Assembly (NCBI GenBank): GCA_025345505.1
Contig: JANVCC010000021.1
Coordinates: 1,380,905 to 1,444,904, forward strand
From: Todiramphus chloris collaris
Taxonomy: Eukaryota; Chordata; Aves; Coraciiformes; Alcedinidae
Length of the DNA stretch: 64,000 nt
Reading direction: 5' to 3'
Numbering within the stretch: position 1 is the stretch's first letter; each line of letters starts with the position of its first letter. The translations under genes were made by a program, and so were the position numbers. Under the pieces are notes generated by a model. It was not told the DNA's origin and made no database searches. It saw nothing but the letters and a program-made list of their open reading frames with translations. Shown one piece after another: positions 1 through 11,869 of this stretch.

Positions 1-2376
1 CATTACTCAACATCAGCAAATAATACATATGCTTTCTGATTAATATATGTAGTAGATGAACATAATATTGTTTTCCTCACATGGTACGTCCAACAACCAT
101 GGCTTATTATCTGAAGAGGCAAAACACAGCGTGTGAAACTGTCAAAGTGCAGGGTATTGCCTAAGCCCTGACATTTTGTATCTACTCCCCAGCATCCTCC
201 AGGATCTCTGCAACTCTCCTTCTACTGAAATACTATAGAACAGAAAGTAAGAAAGTTGAGCTTTCTGGAGGAGAATTATTAAGTTTCTGTTGAGTGGTAT
301 TTTGGCAAAATTAGTCCTCAACTTTAGATTTCTTGAGGTTAAAAAAAAAGTCAGGTTTGTGGACCAAAAAAAAAATAAATAAGAGTTGAAAATTTTCCGT
401 GGATTTTTCCCAGCCAGTTTTATTAATTACACCTTCTCAGCAGGTTAAACCAGCAGGCTATTAAAATTGCTGCAAGGCAGAATAGGTAAGCAGCAGCATG
501 GGTCTCAGCCTAGTAAGATTAATGTCCTGGTTCCTCAGAAGACACCACTTCAGCTGTAGCAGCAATTCTTCCCCTGTTTTTTTTTTTTTGGTTTTTTGGG
601 TTTTTTTTAAAGTTTCTCTCTCTCTTTTGTACCTCTGAACCCTCTCTGATTGCAGTTTGCTTCAGGATAAGACAGGATCTTTGTCAAAATCAGTTAAATG
701 ACAGACAAGCCAGAGAGGAAAATGAAAAAAGAAAACGTTCTGATAAGCGAGTCTGACCTCAGTGTGTACGTTGGGTTATGTTCATTTTGTCAGGTAAAGC
801 CTCAGTACCGCTTTCCAGTGCAAGAGCTCGGTGATGTATTGCACGGTGTGGTCAAATATTTCTTCCCTGATTCTCAAGCTAGTCTTTCTCCTACAGTCTG
901 GTGACTGATAGCGGTAGTACTGCAAATGCATCAGTTGTGAGCAGACCTCTCCTCTAGCCTTCCTGCCATTGCCTCCTCCTCTGCATCTCCATTAGCCCTG
1001 ACAACGAAGAACACTGGAATTTGTTCCAAAATTTTGAGTGGCTCCTCATTCCACTCCCACTGCCTTCAACAATTTCTGTCCTTGAACAAAGGCTGAGCAT
1101 GCTCTGTTCCAGTTCCTTCTGAAAGGAGATGATGGATACATCTACATAGCATGTTAGCGCAGATCGGGACTGTGCTTGTGAAGTGAATCATTTGATTATT
1201 TCCACTCGCTGTGCTTTGGTTCACATCCCAGAGCAGTCACACAGTACATGAACTCGATGCCTTTCAGATGAAACCAAGGTGGAAAGCGTACCCCAGCAGC
1301 ACGCTGAATGTGGTCCAGCTGTTAATGAGCATCTAGTCTATGGGATCGGATCAGAACTTTTCCTAAGGGAAAGAAAAAGAAAAATCAGAATGTGCGTGGT
1401 GTGGATTCTCAGGTCCTCAGTAACAGGAGTTTTGCTCTACAGACCAGCTTCGGTTCTTGCTAACCTAGACATAGCCAGTGAATCCACTGTAACCCCACTC
1501 ACCCCAAGGACTTCTTCCACCAGTAGTCTTGGCATCTCTATTCTTCCACACATATCTGGATCAGCCCAAGGTCAGTCTTTTTGCTCCTTCACACACAACG
1601 CTTGCCTTTGCACTTTAGACCTGGCCACTTTTGAAGTGGCCTTTACCAATACTGGCAATGCTGAGGAAGAAAAGAATATCGCAGGGCTTCTCTTATTAAA
1701 CAAAATTTGATTGGGACCATTGATCTTAATTGTCCGGTGGCCTAGAGGCTGGAACGCTCAACAGAATAGTAGAAATATTGATGAGTTTTAGGCCCCAAAC
1801 TACAACATTTGAAGCCTCATCTTCTACAGGGGCAATTTTACCAGGACAGAAAGGTTGTATGTTGGAAAAAGAGTAAGAGAATGAGCAAGGATGAAGGCAT
1901 CTAAGGGAAGCAGAGAATCGCGTTCTGTTCCTTACACCACTGAATGCTGATTTATTTTCTCCAGTAATTGATTCACAAATAACTTGATTATTTATGAAAT
2001 AACAGCACTTCACAGGTAAGAGCCAAACCACTAGGTCACAGAGTCACATGAACTCTTTCCCTATCTTACCTACTTAATTATTTGATGAAAAGTGGTATAT
2101 TTGAAACAACAGAGATGAAAACCTTACCCTGAGGTCCTGTAGTCTGGGCTGATCGCAGAAGACACATCTTTGGGTCTTTCTTGGATGAAGAACCTTCAAG
2201 TTCTGACTGGGTGCTTTGCTTTAGAGAATAAAAATCTCCAGACTACTTTCTGACACACCTTGAAATTGCCACACCTTGTTGACTGATGGGAAGCTCATCA
2301 TGAGCTGACAGTGCGCTCACGCAGCTCAGTGAGCTCCCTCCAGCTTTGCATGTGAGGATGCCATCAATGCCGGGCA

Positions 2377-2422
2377 GCTCTCTGAGGTCCCTTCCAGCCT
2401 AAGCCATTCTATGATTCTATGA
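2377..2422 (+). repeat. CR1 LINE 3' tail fragment
   Basis: The sequence 'gaggtcccttccagcc' followed by 'attctatgattctatga' is the standard 3' end of avian CR1. Only the last 45 bp or so are CR1-like. The preceding 44 bp (2333-2376) do not look like CR1 and recur inverted at 5424-5467. Confidence 0.75.
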
Positions 2423-2588
2423 AATAACCAGTTTGCTTTTTGAGAGGAGACACTTAGGAGCTTAATTCCAGGAGAAAAGTCAGGGTCAATTTTCTGTGAC
2501 TACTTTTTTCCTACTGGTCACATCAAATAGCTCTCCAAAAGCCTTTGTTTCCATTATTTCCTTAAATACTCTGCACTGTGAAGGGCTT
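2423..2588 (+). repeat. Unclassified dispersed repeat, copy A
   Basis: This block continues directly from a CR1 tail. It matches the minus strand of 45152-45317 along its length, including 43 identical bases (2544-2586 against the complement of about 45154-45196). Both copies sit immediately downstream of a CR1 end of the form 'attctatgat(t/c)ctatgaaataacc'. I do not recognise the family. It could be a SINE-like or LTR-derived piece, or a duplicated segment of ordinary DNA. Confidence 0.6.
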
Positions 2589-3246
2589 TGCTGGGTCTGA
2601 TCTCCAGACCATGGCCACATAAGCTTTGTTCTGAGTCTTTGCTGTGGACAAAACCCAAGGTGCCGCTTTTACTGTAAATGCCACATCACTGAGAAGTCAA
2701 GATGATTTTTACCTTCCATGAAATTCACTGACCATTCATAATTTTTTAACATCTTTCAGTTACTGCTAAGCCTAAACGAATCCAAAGTCCTGAGGAATGG
2801 ATGCCCCGTGACTCCCTAACTGGTTCTTTGTCCCATCAGCTGCAATCTGGATTATCTTTAAAGTGCCCTCAAGTAAATGGAAACGGTTGCTCTGAAAGAT
2901 CAAGAAAACAAATACTTAAATGAAGTGATAAACTATGACAGTCTCGACAACACTGTTGATTCATTCCTACTGCAGAGGTGTTACCTGAGGTTAGTGCATT
3001 AATCAGAGGTAATGTTCTCTAAAATATTTCATTTCTGTTACAAAACCAACAATCTATTTAAGAGAAGCTATTAGTGCTTAAATGCACTTGTAAACCATGT
3101 TAAAATCTTCATAAGAAACATTTTCTTCCGTGTTAATGCTTTCTCTCAGTACTTAGGTGGAGAGAACTGAGTTGGTACCCTTCCCTAACTTCAATTTCTC
3201 TGAAGTCTTTGAAAGAACTAGTCTTCAATACTGCTCATCCATAGCA

Positions 3247-3318
3247 TTAAAAAAAAACCACCAAAACCACAAACAATAACAACAAAAAAAACCCCCAAAA
3301 TAAAATAAATTTAAAAAT
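3247..3318. repeat. A-rich low-complexity tract
   Basis: Runs of A broken by CC, CAA and TAA units, followed by an AT-rich stretch (about 3350-3406) that leads straight into the antisense CR1. Confidence 0.8.
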
Positions 3319-3406
3319 GTAATAATTTCCAATCCAGGACCCTCAAATCACTTTTATATACATATATATAAAACATAATTATATATATTATTATATTTTT
3401 ATTATT

Positions 3407-4440
3407 ATAGAATGGCTAGGACTGAAAGGGACCACTGAAGGTGATCTAGTCCAGCCCCCCTGCAGTGAGCAGGGATACCCTCAACTAGACCAGGCTGCTC
3501 AGAGCCTTGTGCAACCTCACCTTGAATATCTCCAGGGATGGGGTCTCAACCACCTCCCTGGGCAGCCCATTCCACTGTTCTACCACCTTCAACATAAAGA
3601 ACTTCTTCTTGATACCCAGTCTAAATCTACTCTTCTCTATTTTAAACCCATTACCCCTCATCCTTTCACCACAGGCCCTTGTAAACAGCCCCTCTCCAGC
3701 CTTCCTGTAGCCCCCCTTCAGGTACTGGAAGGTCACTAGTAGGTCTCCCCAGAGCCTTTTCTTCTCCAGGCAGAACAACCCCAGCTCCCTCAGCCTGTCC
3801 TTATAGGAGAGGTGTTCCAGCCCTCTGAGCATCTTTGTGGCCTCCTCTGGACCCACTCCATCAGGTCCATGTCTTTCCTGTGTTGAGGGCTCCAGAGCTG
3901 GACACAGTACTCCAGGTGAGGTCTCACCAGAGCAGAGTAGAAGGGCAGAATCCCCTCCCTCGATCTGCTGGCCACGCTTCTCTTGATGCGGACCAGGATG
4001 CAATTGGCCTTCTGGGCTGCAAGTGTACATTGCTGTCTCATGTCTAGCTTCTCACCCACCAACACCTCCAAGTCCTTTTCTGCAGAGCTCCTTTCCAGCC
4101 CCTCATCTCCCAGCCTGTATTGATAGTGAGGGGTGTTCCAACCCAGGTGCAGGACCCTGCACTTAGTCTTGTTGAACCTCATGAGGTTCACCTGGGCCCA
4201 CCTCTCCAGCTTATCCAGGTCCCTCTGGATGACATCCCATCCCTCCAGCCTGTCGACAGCACCACTCAGCTTGGTGTCATCTGCGAATTTGCTGATGGTG
4301 CACTCGATCGATGTCAATATCATTGATGAAGATATTAAACAGTACAGGTCCCAGTACAGACCCCTGAAGGATGCCTCTTGTCACTGATCTCCATCTGGAC
4401 ATTGAGCCATTGACCAGCACCCTCTGGATGTGCATCCAGA
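3407..4440 (-). repeat. CR1 LINE, about 1 kb, C-terminal reverse transcriptase and 3' end
   Basis: The longest CR1 copy in the window, inverted relative to GABRB3. Read on the minus strand it runs from near 4440 to the 3' end at 3407. It encodes the end of the CR1 ORF2 reverse transcriptase. The catalytic FADD box (family signature of the RT palm) is at 4287-4276, followed by conserved CR1 C-terminal motifs such as [12 protein letters not shown] and [10 protein letters not shown]. Translation is split into two frames (4323-3790 and 4030-3485), so at least one frameshift near 3830 breaks it. The N-terminal part of ORF2 and all of ORF1 are missing, as in most CR1 copies, which are truncated at the 5' end during target-primed reverse transcription. 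It is a dead fossil, not a gene. Confidence 0.93.
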
Positions 4441-4450
4441 TGGATGCACA
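4429..4450. other. Perfect short hairpin at the CR1 5' breakpoint
   Basis: Ten-base arms (tgtgcatcca and tggatgcaca) separated by two bases lie exactly where the antisense CR1 stops matching. The arrangement suggests a snap-back or filler event when the element was inserted or truncated. Confidence 0.5.
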
Positions 4451-5740
4451 TTCTTTATTTATTTATTATATTATGTATCTTAATTATGTAATTAACTTTT
4501 AATTTTTGAGCCCTTGAATCATAGGCTTCATGTCACATTTCTCAAGCTTTCATCATAAGCGTTCTTAGTGTTTAAATGAAAGCTAAGGTTTTCATTTATT
4601 CCATAATCATAGTAATTACAGCACTATTAAAACATCCAAATATTGGAACACTTAATACGAAACCACAAGACTCGGCAACACTCGGTTCCTCTACATTTTT
4701 CCTCATTGCCTATAGGGTTTGTTATTGTTTGAAAAACTGAGCCTGCTCCTTTTCTTTGGAGCTTTATTATTAACTGGAACAGCAACAGGCTCAGGATGTA
4801 CGCCATGGATTCTACTTGTCTTTTCATGAATTTATTGAGGAGAGATGAAAAACTGTCCACGCTTTCTCACCTGTACACCTCATCACAGCATTCCTCAAGT
4901 GTCCATCCTCTTCCTGGCAGTTTTTCTAAGGGATGAGGGTATGTAGAAGGAAACACAGATGGTAAGAGGAAATGCGCAGGAAAAGACATTGCTTTTTTCC
5001 CTGGACCCCGTGAGATGTTGTGCTCTGTCATGGACCAGTGGCCACTAATTGCAGCATTACCAAAATCAGGGCGTGTTTACACCACTGGTAGAGCATGGTG
5101 AAGAGGTCTAGCATTGATAAGGAGATGGCTTGGGAACCAAAGGCAATATAGCCAAGTCAGCATGCTTTTGTTTCCAGGCCAATTAGTCCTGCTGAAAGGA
5201 CTAATTAACCTAGAAGGAGGTTAACAATAATAACAGCTGTGCTTTGTCCACCCCAACCAAAGTTTTATCAAAGTTAAAAGCACCCAGATGCTCACAGGCA
5301 ACACAGCAGAGAGCCAGCAGCTCTCAGCATACATCCATCCTTTTGGCACCAGTCCAGTTTCCCTTCATTACTTTCCCATGTAATGAGCCCGGCTACACCT
5401 GTTTAGAAGCCAAGCGGAGGTTTTGCCCGGCATTGATGGCATCCTCACATGCAAAGCTGGAGGGAGCCCCAGGACCAGTACCTGACACACACGCTGCACC
5501 CCTGGCAAGGGTCCTCTTTGGGGGGGTCAGGGTAGGACTTCCAGCCCACCAGTGGCCTCCCCCTGGACGCACCAAGGGATGGATGGGTGGGCACAGTCCC
5601 GCTACATGGAGCATCCCGAGGGGAAGGGAGGGCAACCACCTCTCACCCACCCCCAGGGGGTTCCCACCGGGCTACCCTGCCCACACAGCCCCTCTCCGAC
5701 ACCTCACTCTCCTGAAGAGAAGGAACCGGCTGCTGTGAGA
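4441..5740. other. Intergenic DNA, right part, grading into the CpG island
   Basis: Non-coding. 4455-4500 is AT-rich (tatttattta). From about 5400 the GC content rises towards the GABRB3 promoter. The open frames at 5244-5738 and 5393-5650 are products of GC richness, with no recognisable domains. A 44-base segment at 5424-5467 is the exact complement of 2333-2376. Confidence 0.65.
5424..5467 (-). repeat. 44-bp exact inverted copy of 2333-2376
   Basis: All 44 bases are the reverse complement of 2333-2376, and similarity stops abruptly on both sides. The origin is unknown. Confidence 0.8.
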
Positions 5741-6112
5741 ATCCGTCTGCGGGGCACCCCTGCCTCAGGGCGGGTGCTGCGGGGCAGGCGGCTCGGGCGT
5801 GCCCCGAGGCGGTACCCGGGGAGCCACCGCCTCCTGCCGCCGGTCCCGGCGAAGCCCCGCATTTCCCCCCCCGCCCCTCCTCGGGCTCTCCGCCGGGAGG
5901 GACGGCGGTGCCCTCCCCTCCCCTTCCCTCCCGGCTGGCGGGAGGGAGGCGGTGTGCGGGGACGGCGAGCGGAGGGGAGGGGAGGGGAGGCGAGGCAGGC
6001 GGCGGCCGGGCTCCGGCGGGGGGCGGCTTCCTCCGGGGCTCGGCGGCGTCCGGCCGCGGGGTGTGCGCAGCCGGCTGGGCGGGCGGCTCCCGCGGGCCGG
6101 GCAGCGGTGTTG

Positions 6113-6140
6113 GGGCGGGGGGGGAGGGATGGGGGGGTGT
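6113..6140 (+). promoter_or_regulatory. G-quadruplex-prone G-runs followed by a T-rich tract
   Basis: Several runs of three to nine Gs occur between 6113 and 6140, followed at once by about 50 bases of almost pure T/A (6146-6196). The position, 200 bp before the ATG, is that of a core promoter or the start of the 5'UTR. A role in transcription is inference only. Confidence 0.4.
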
Positions 6141-6280
6141 TTCTTTTAATTTTTTTTTTTTCCCAATTTTATTTTATTTTTTTTTAATTATTATTTTTGG
6201 GGGGTAGGGCGACGTGGGGGAAGAACAGGGACTGTCGCCTCCGCCTCTCTTCCTCAGCGGCAGCCCGGGCAGCCGTATCG

Positions 6281-6318
6281 CGGCGGCGGCAGCGGCGGCT
6301 GCTGCTGCTGCTGCTGCG
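6281..6318 (+). repeat. CGG/GCT triplet repeats in the GABRB3 5'UTR
   Basis: CGG/GGC triplets (6281-6299) followed by six consecutive GCT units (6298-6315), ending 24 bp before the start codon. The tract would be transcribed in the 5'UTR of GABRB3 if transcription starts upstream of it. Confidence 0.75.
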
Positions 6319-6341
6319 CGGAGGGAGCGCGGAGCGGAGGG

Positions 6342-6421
6342 ATGTGGGGCTTTGGGGGAGGCAGGATCTTCGGGATCTTCTCCGCTCCCGTCCTGGTGGC
6401 CGTGGTCTGCTGCGCCCAGAG
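6342..6421 (+). CDS. GABRB3: GABRB3 exon 1 (coding part): signal peptide of GABA-A receptor beta-3
   Basis: First coding exon of the beta-3 subunit of the GABA-A receptor, a pentameric ligand-gated chloride channel in neuronal membranes. The 80 bases encode residues 1-26 plus two bases of codon 27. They start [13 protein letters not shown] and continue with the hydrophobic core [13 protein letters not shown], a signal peptide whose cleavage by analogy leaves about 25 residues removed. The mammalian beta-3 signal peptide is nearly the same; here Phe4, Gly5 and Ile9 appear to be the differing positions, judged from memory. The ATG has a G at -3 (acceptable context) and is the first one that joins exon 2 in frame. 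The exon ends in AG followed by the consensus donor gtagga, phase 2. The 5'UTR boundary is not determinable here. Confidence in gene identity is very high. Confidence 0.95.
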
Positions 6422-6910
<489 letters not shown>

Positions 6911-8243
6911 TAGGGGCGAGGGGGGTGGCCGGCCGGCTACCCCCCGGCGGGTCCTGGCCGCCCTTTCCCCGTCTCTCGCTTCGCACGAAGTCGGTGCATC
7001 CTCGGCTGGCGGCTGTCGAGATGCGCGGAGCGCCGAGCGCTGCCTTCTCCGCCTGAAAACTTTTTATTTCCCCGAGGGACGCGCTTTCCCCCTTCCCCCC
7101 CTTGTCCCTTCTCGCTGCCGGCAGCAGCCTTCCCGGGGAGGGGTTGGTGTGCATCCCGGCCGAGCTCGGGGGTAGCCCCGCTCCTCCTCCCGTTCCCCAC
7201 CGGAGCTCGCTGGAGCTCCGCCGGGTCACCGGCACCCGCCGCGGCTTCGCAGCCGGCAGGATGCGGGGTGGGATGGAGGTGGTCGGTGGGGTTCTCGGGG
7301 CTGGTTGCGGGTGGCAGAGGGCCGCGGCTGGTGGCAGGCATCCTCCCGCTTTTAGAGCGGTTCAGGGTTAAAAAAAAAACCCAAAAACCCCAAAAACCAA
7401 ACAGAAAACAACCCACCTTGTCGGTGGATAAATTCTGACCTGTGCGAGTGTGCTAATTATTGTCGAGCATCTCGAGTAGGCGTGATTGATTGCGTGTGGA
7501 CTTTGGAGGAATTGTAATTTTTTTGCTTCGCAAAGTGATACTGTTTTCAGGGGCTGGCAGGTTCGCTGAGGAGAGGGGAGCTGTGTTTCAGTGTGTTTCT
7601 GCCGTTCGGTCCCATGGTTTGTGTAGTTTGGTGGTTTGAGGTTAGAAGCTAAAATTGCTGTTTCTTGTCCTAATCCTAAATCTGAGGTGGGTATTTCACG
7701 TTCCTGAGCAAATTACTCCCTCCCTCCGTATCTCAGATTCTTCCTTCTATTCTCCCTTTTGCAAGCCTGAGGTAAAAAAGACCAGCCTAGACTGCAGTGC
7801 TGTAGTTGCTGTAGTTACATTTGTGGTATTAAAAATAATCTGCACGTTTGCAAGCTGAGCTCTCTTTTAGTAAATATGACACGAAGGCTGCACTACCTCC
7901 CCTTCAATGCACTGTTGCAGTGTTACAAGCTGGCATAGGTTGACTTTCTACATGATCTGTGTATTTACATTAATCCTGCCCCTTCTTTCACCTGCTCTAT
8001 GTGAATTTCTGAGATAGAAACTTACACTCTACTTGAGATTTAAAAAAGAAAATATGGTTTTAACATGGTTACCTGTTTTGCAGTTAAAAGTGCCACAAAC
8101 ATCTGCCTTTCTACTCATTCAGGAGGCACAAATGAGGTAGCTCTTTCTTTTAAGAGTTTATTTTAGGCTTCCTGCAAATTCAGGCAGCTGCAGAGGCATC
8201 TTGCATATTCCACAGCCTTTTCTGTACCTGTAGGATTGCTTCT

Positions 8244-8265
8244 CCCCCCCCCCCCCCCCCCCCCC
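8244..8265. repeat. C22 homopolymer next to the assembly gap
   Basis: 22 uninterrupted cytosines, followed by an A-rich segment and then the gap. Such tracts commonly stop sequencing or assembly. Confidence 0.95.
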
Positions 8266-8296
8266 ACAAAACAACCCAAAAAAAAATAGCACCACA

Positions 8297-8396
8297 NNNN
8301 NNNNNNNNNNNNNNNNNNNNNNNNNNNNNNNNNNNNNNNNNNNNNNNNNNNNNNNNNNNNNNNNNNNNNNNNNNNNNNNNNNNNNNNNNNNNNNNN
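8297..8396. other. Assembly gap (100 N)
   Basis: Exactly 100 undetermined bases, the conventional size for a gap of unknown length. It is bracketed by a C22 tract and A-rich sequence on the left and an A11 run on the right. Confidence 0.99.
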
Positions 8397-11300
8397 AAAA
8401 AAAAAAATAAAATAAAATAGGGAAGCTGAATTGTTGAAGAATAATTGAAAACTCTGACTTCACTATCCCTGCTGCCACCTTCCCCACCTTTGGCTATGCT
8501 CCAGACTTAGGGAAGCAGTCCATTACACATTAAATTAATATCTAACACTTTGTGTATGTGAGGTGCCACATAGGCTATAAATACCAGAGAAAGGCAGACT
8601 GAGATTGGAGAGAATATGAGGGGTTGTATGCATCTTTTTGGGTTTTTGTTTGGTTTCTTTTCCCCCTTCAGCTGCAGGAAAGCCTTTTCGGTTTAAATAA
8701 CAACTTGTCCAACCCACTATAGCAGGGGTATAAGGAAAAGTAAGTAATTACACTGCTTGTTATGCTGCTAGACTAGGTAATTAGATCTTGAATGATACAG
8801 GAGCTTCTCAAGAGGATGGGTACCATTCCTTTCTCCCAGCCAGTGAGCCAACGTACCAATTACTTAAGTTTCTGGCTGCCCCAGGAGCCAGTGCCTGCTG
8901 TTTTACATTAGTTGCCAGAACTGTAAAGAACTGAAGATGTTTTTTCCATGCCCTCTCATGAGGCAATGCAAAATCTGGAAAATATCAATACCAGGTCTTG
9001 AAACAGAAACAAATACACGTTCTCTAAAGGGAGTTGCTAAAGTACTGTTGTTATAAAAGCTTTATTCCTTTACTTCAGGAAAAAAATGAGCAGAAAGGGC
9101 TTCTGATTGGTGAACACCTTATTATAACCGGAGTTTCATCTGAGGTTGTCTCCTCTCCCTGTGAGAGAAGTCATCTTTGACTAAGCTCAGCTATATTTGA
9201 GTACTGCCTGAGTTGATTGCTTCCACTTAGTTTAGGTAACTTTACGCTGATCCGCAAAGATTCTTGAGTAAATATCAATAAATGGTGAATAGGGATGAAG
9301 AGGAAGGAGCTTTTCAAGATTGCTGAAGTATACATTCTAATATAGCACTTTGGAGGAGAGGAAAAAAAACCCAGTTACAGATAGTTTGAAGACCTGAGGT
9401 ATAGCTGTTGAACTTCCTGCTGGTTACCAACCAAACTTCTAATCTTTGACATCGTTCATTTAGTTGCAAGCAGATATTGCGAGCGTTGGCCTTTAGCCTC
9501 ATCAACTATGGAAATATCTTTCAAGAATTTTGCTCTGTGAACTCTGTTAGCATGGACATTAATTCCTTTGATTAAAATCTAGACTTTGGTGTAACCTTTT
9601 ACAAATTAGCTTGTTAAAATTCATCTCTATATTAAAAATAAAGTAACTAGACAATTAACATTCTTCAATGTTATGAATATAAATAAAAAGCGATTACAGC
9701 AAGTTTTATTGTACTGCCTTCTGGGCAGTTTGTCATGTAGCTTTCAGTGGTATGATGACAATTCCTTGTAAAAAGAGTTATAGCTTGTGTCAGACTCTTT
9801 TCTTTTCTTAACTGAACTGTAGGATTCTATGAATCTTCAGTTACTAGTTATTCATTTGGCTTTCCATCATTTTAAAAATGTATTTGTGTATTTTTTTGAT
9901 GCTTCTGCGGAAAATTATTACAAATCCTTCGTCCTCTGTACATCCAGGCTACCTGTAGCTGCTTTTTAGAGTACACTTATTGAATAGTAATGTGAATCTT
10001 CCTCAGATTGCATGGAACAGTTAATATTTTTCTTTACTTTCAATGCTGAGCTGCATCAGGAGGACTGATGCAAGTATCAGGACTGCACAGCATCAGATTA
10101 TCTTACTGGAAAGTTTTTAAGTAAGCAGTCGCTATTGAAAATATTGAGTAGCATTATTGAAATTGTTGCTCTGCTATCTTTATTTACATCATGCTCAAAA
10201 TACTAAACGTTTATGAAGTAAAAACAATACGCTTTGATATTTGTACTTTGAGTTATGTATATGGTAGCAAGAAAAAATTAAGTTGCATGTAAGAAGGGCA
10301 TTGTCCAAGGAAGATCTACAGTCTGTTAATGGCCTGCACATATGTATATGCATATATATCTACATATATAACTCCATATGTGCCTTATTTCCCTGCTGTA
10401 CCTGTGCATGCTTTCCCATTATTGTTTGCCTATTTCACAAATTACACTTGTAATTTGGTACTTAACCATTCCTCTGTTTTTCCTCATGCCTCCAATAATT
10501 GCATTTAAAGCTGCTGTAAATTGTACACTAATGTGCATCTCCAGACAAACTACTAATCAATAATAACAGGCGTAATACTGAGAAAATACTGTAAATCATC
10601 CAACAAATAAATAGTATGGAAGATTACTGTTGTCAGGTTTCAATAGTTCAGCTTTATAATTTATCATTTTACATGGTTTAGGTTGACTGTGTTCCGAACT
10701 TTCTGTGCTTTAGAGGTATGTTTTGCTTAGATGATGTGAATTAAAAAAGGAATAGTTCTTGTCCTTTCTACTAGTCTGTCAGCCTATTTCCGATCAGACA
10801 GTAGCCACAATTTGTGATTTTTAATTTTTTAAATTTATTTTTAATAATCTGTTTTGTGTTCAACATTTGATCAGTGAATCAAATGCGCTGGTTCCTGGCA
10901 TGCAGTTTTCAAGCACCAAAATACTCACGTAGCTTTTTATACTTAGGAAGTTAAATAATCAATACATTGAGCCTCCAAATAACCTCCTCTTTAAACTCAT
11001 CATTATATCTGGAAGACTGAGGTGCTGTGCTTTCATTTTACCATCATTTTAGGATGTGTTTTGTAGCTTATGGGAGGCAAAGCTATAGAACGGATAGAGA
11101 AAACAAGGGTATCGGCATTAAAATTAATTTTTCTCCTTAGACATAATGTTTTGCAGGGAATAACACAATCTCCTATAAGAAAGAAAACTCATTCTTCTGC
11201 CCTCTGAAGTGCTGTCCGCGTTCTCTTTGTATGTAGACTTCAGAGCTGTTCGTCCGGGGTTTTACAAAGGCTCTAATTTCGATAGAATTAAACCAGCCAA

Positions 11301-11869
11301 ACCCAGGAAGCATCATTGGCTATATAGTCATCCTGCTGTTTTGAGAATACTGTACTCAGAAAATTAGTTTGACATAAAGTCAGGCCATAAAACTTACAAG
11401 TTTTTTTTTATATCTGAAAAAGATGTAATCTGTTCTAGGCTAACACTGTAATTTTTTTTATTTTTACACAAGTTCCATTATAAAAAGTGCAAGTGTGCAT
11501 GAGGACTTCATTTGGTGCCTGCTGATTTTCAAAGCAATTTTGACATTGTTCTGAGAAACTGTGCTTTACTTTCTGCTCTGAGGTCAATTACAGTTCTTAC
11601 TCACAGAGGGCATACATAATTAATTATTTTTAGGTGAATGCAAAGTAATTATTTAGGTACTGAAGGTACAGAACCTTCATACTTCCATTAATGAGATTTG
11701 TCACATTTTACTCCTCTTGCTCTAGATGTCTAAAAAACGGAGAGGGGTTCAGTCTATATAAGTGGAGATGTATCCAATTTGATGTCTTAAGTGAGAGCTG
11801 AATTGCAGCGCTCTACAACTGCAGTTAATGGAGATCTCTATCGGAAAGTGGCTGCTTAGGCAAAGGCGT

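Larger units (their letters stand above)
1..3406. other. Intergenic DNA upstream of GABRB3, left part
   Basis: AT-rich non-coding sequence. I see no gene with recognisable protein similarity. Open frames at 698-904 (+), 1279-1710 (+) and 1726-2031 (-) translate to compositions I cannot assign and are probably chance. A CR1 3' tail lies at about 2377-2422 and a second repeat-like block follows it (listed separately). A-rich simple sequence fills 3247-3318. In other vertebrates the gene next to GABRB3 on this side is GABRA5, transcribed in the opposite direction; no part of it is visible here. Confidence 0.7.

Noticed and set aside
1279..1710. 143-codon open frame as a gene
   Set aside because: No recognisable domain, no splice or promoter signal, non-ATG start, ordinary non-coding base composition.
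3485..4323. Long minus-strand open frames as a host gene
   Set aside because: They encode the CR1 reverse-transcriptase C-terminus, are frameshifted, and end in a typical CR1 tail.
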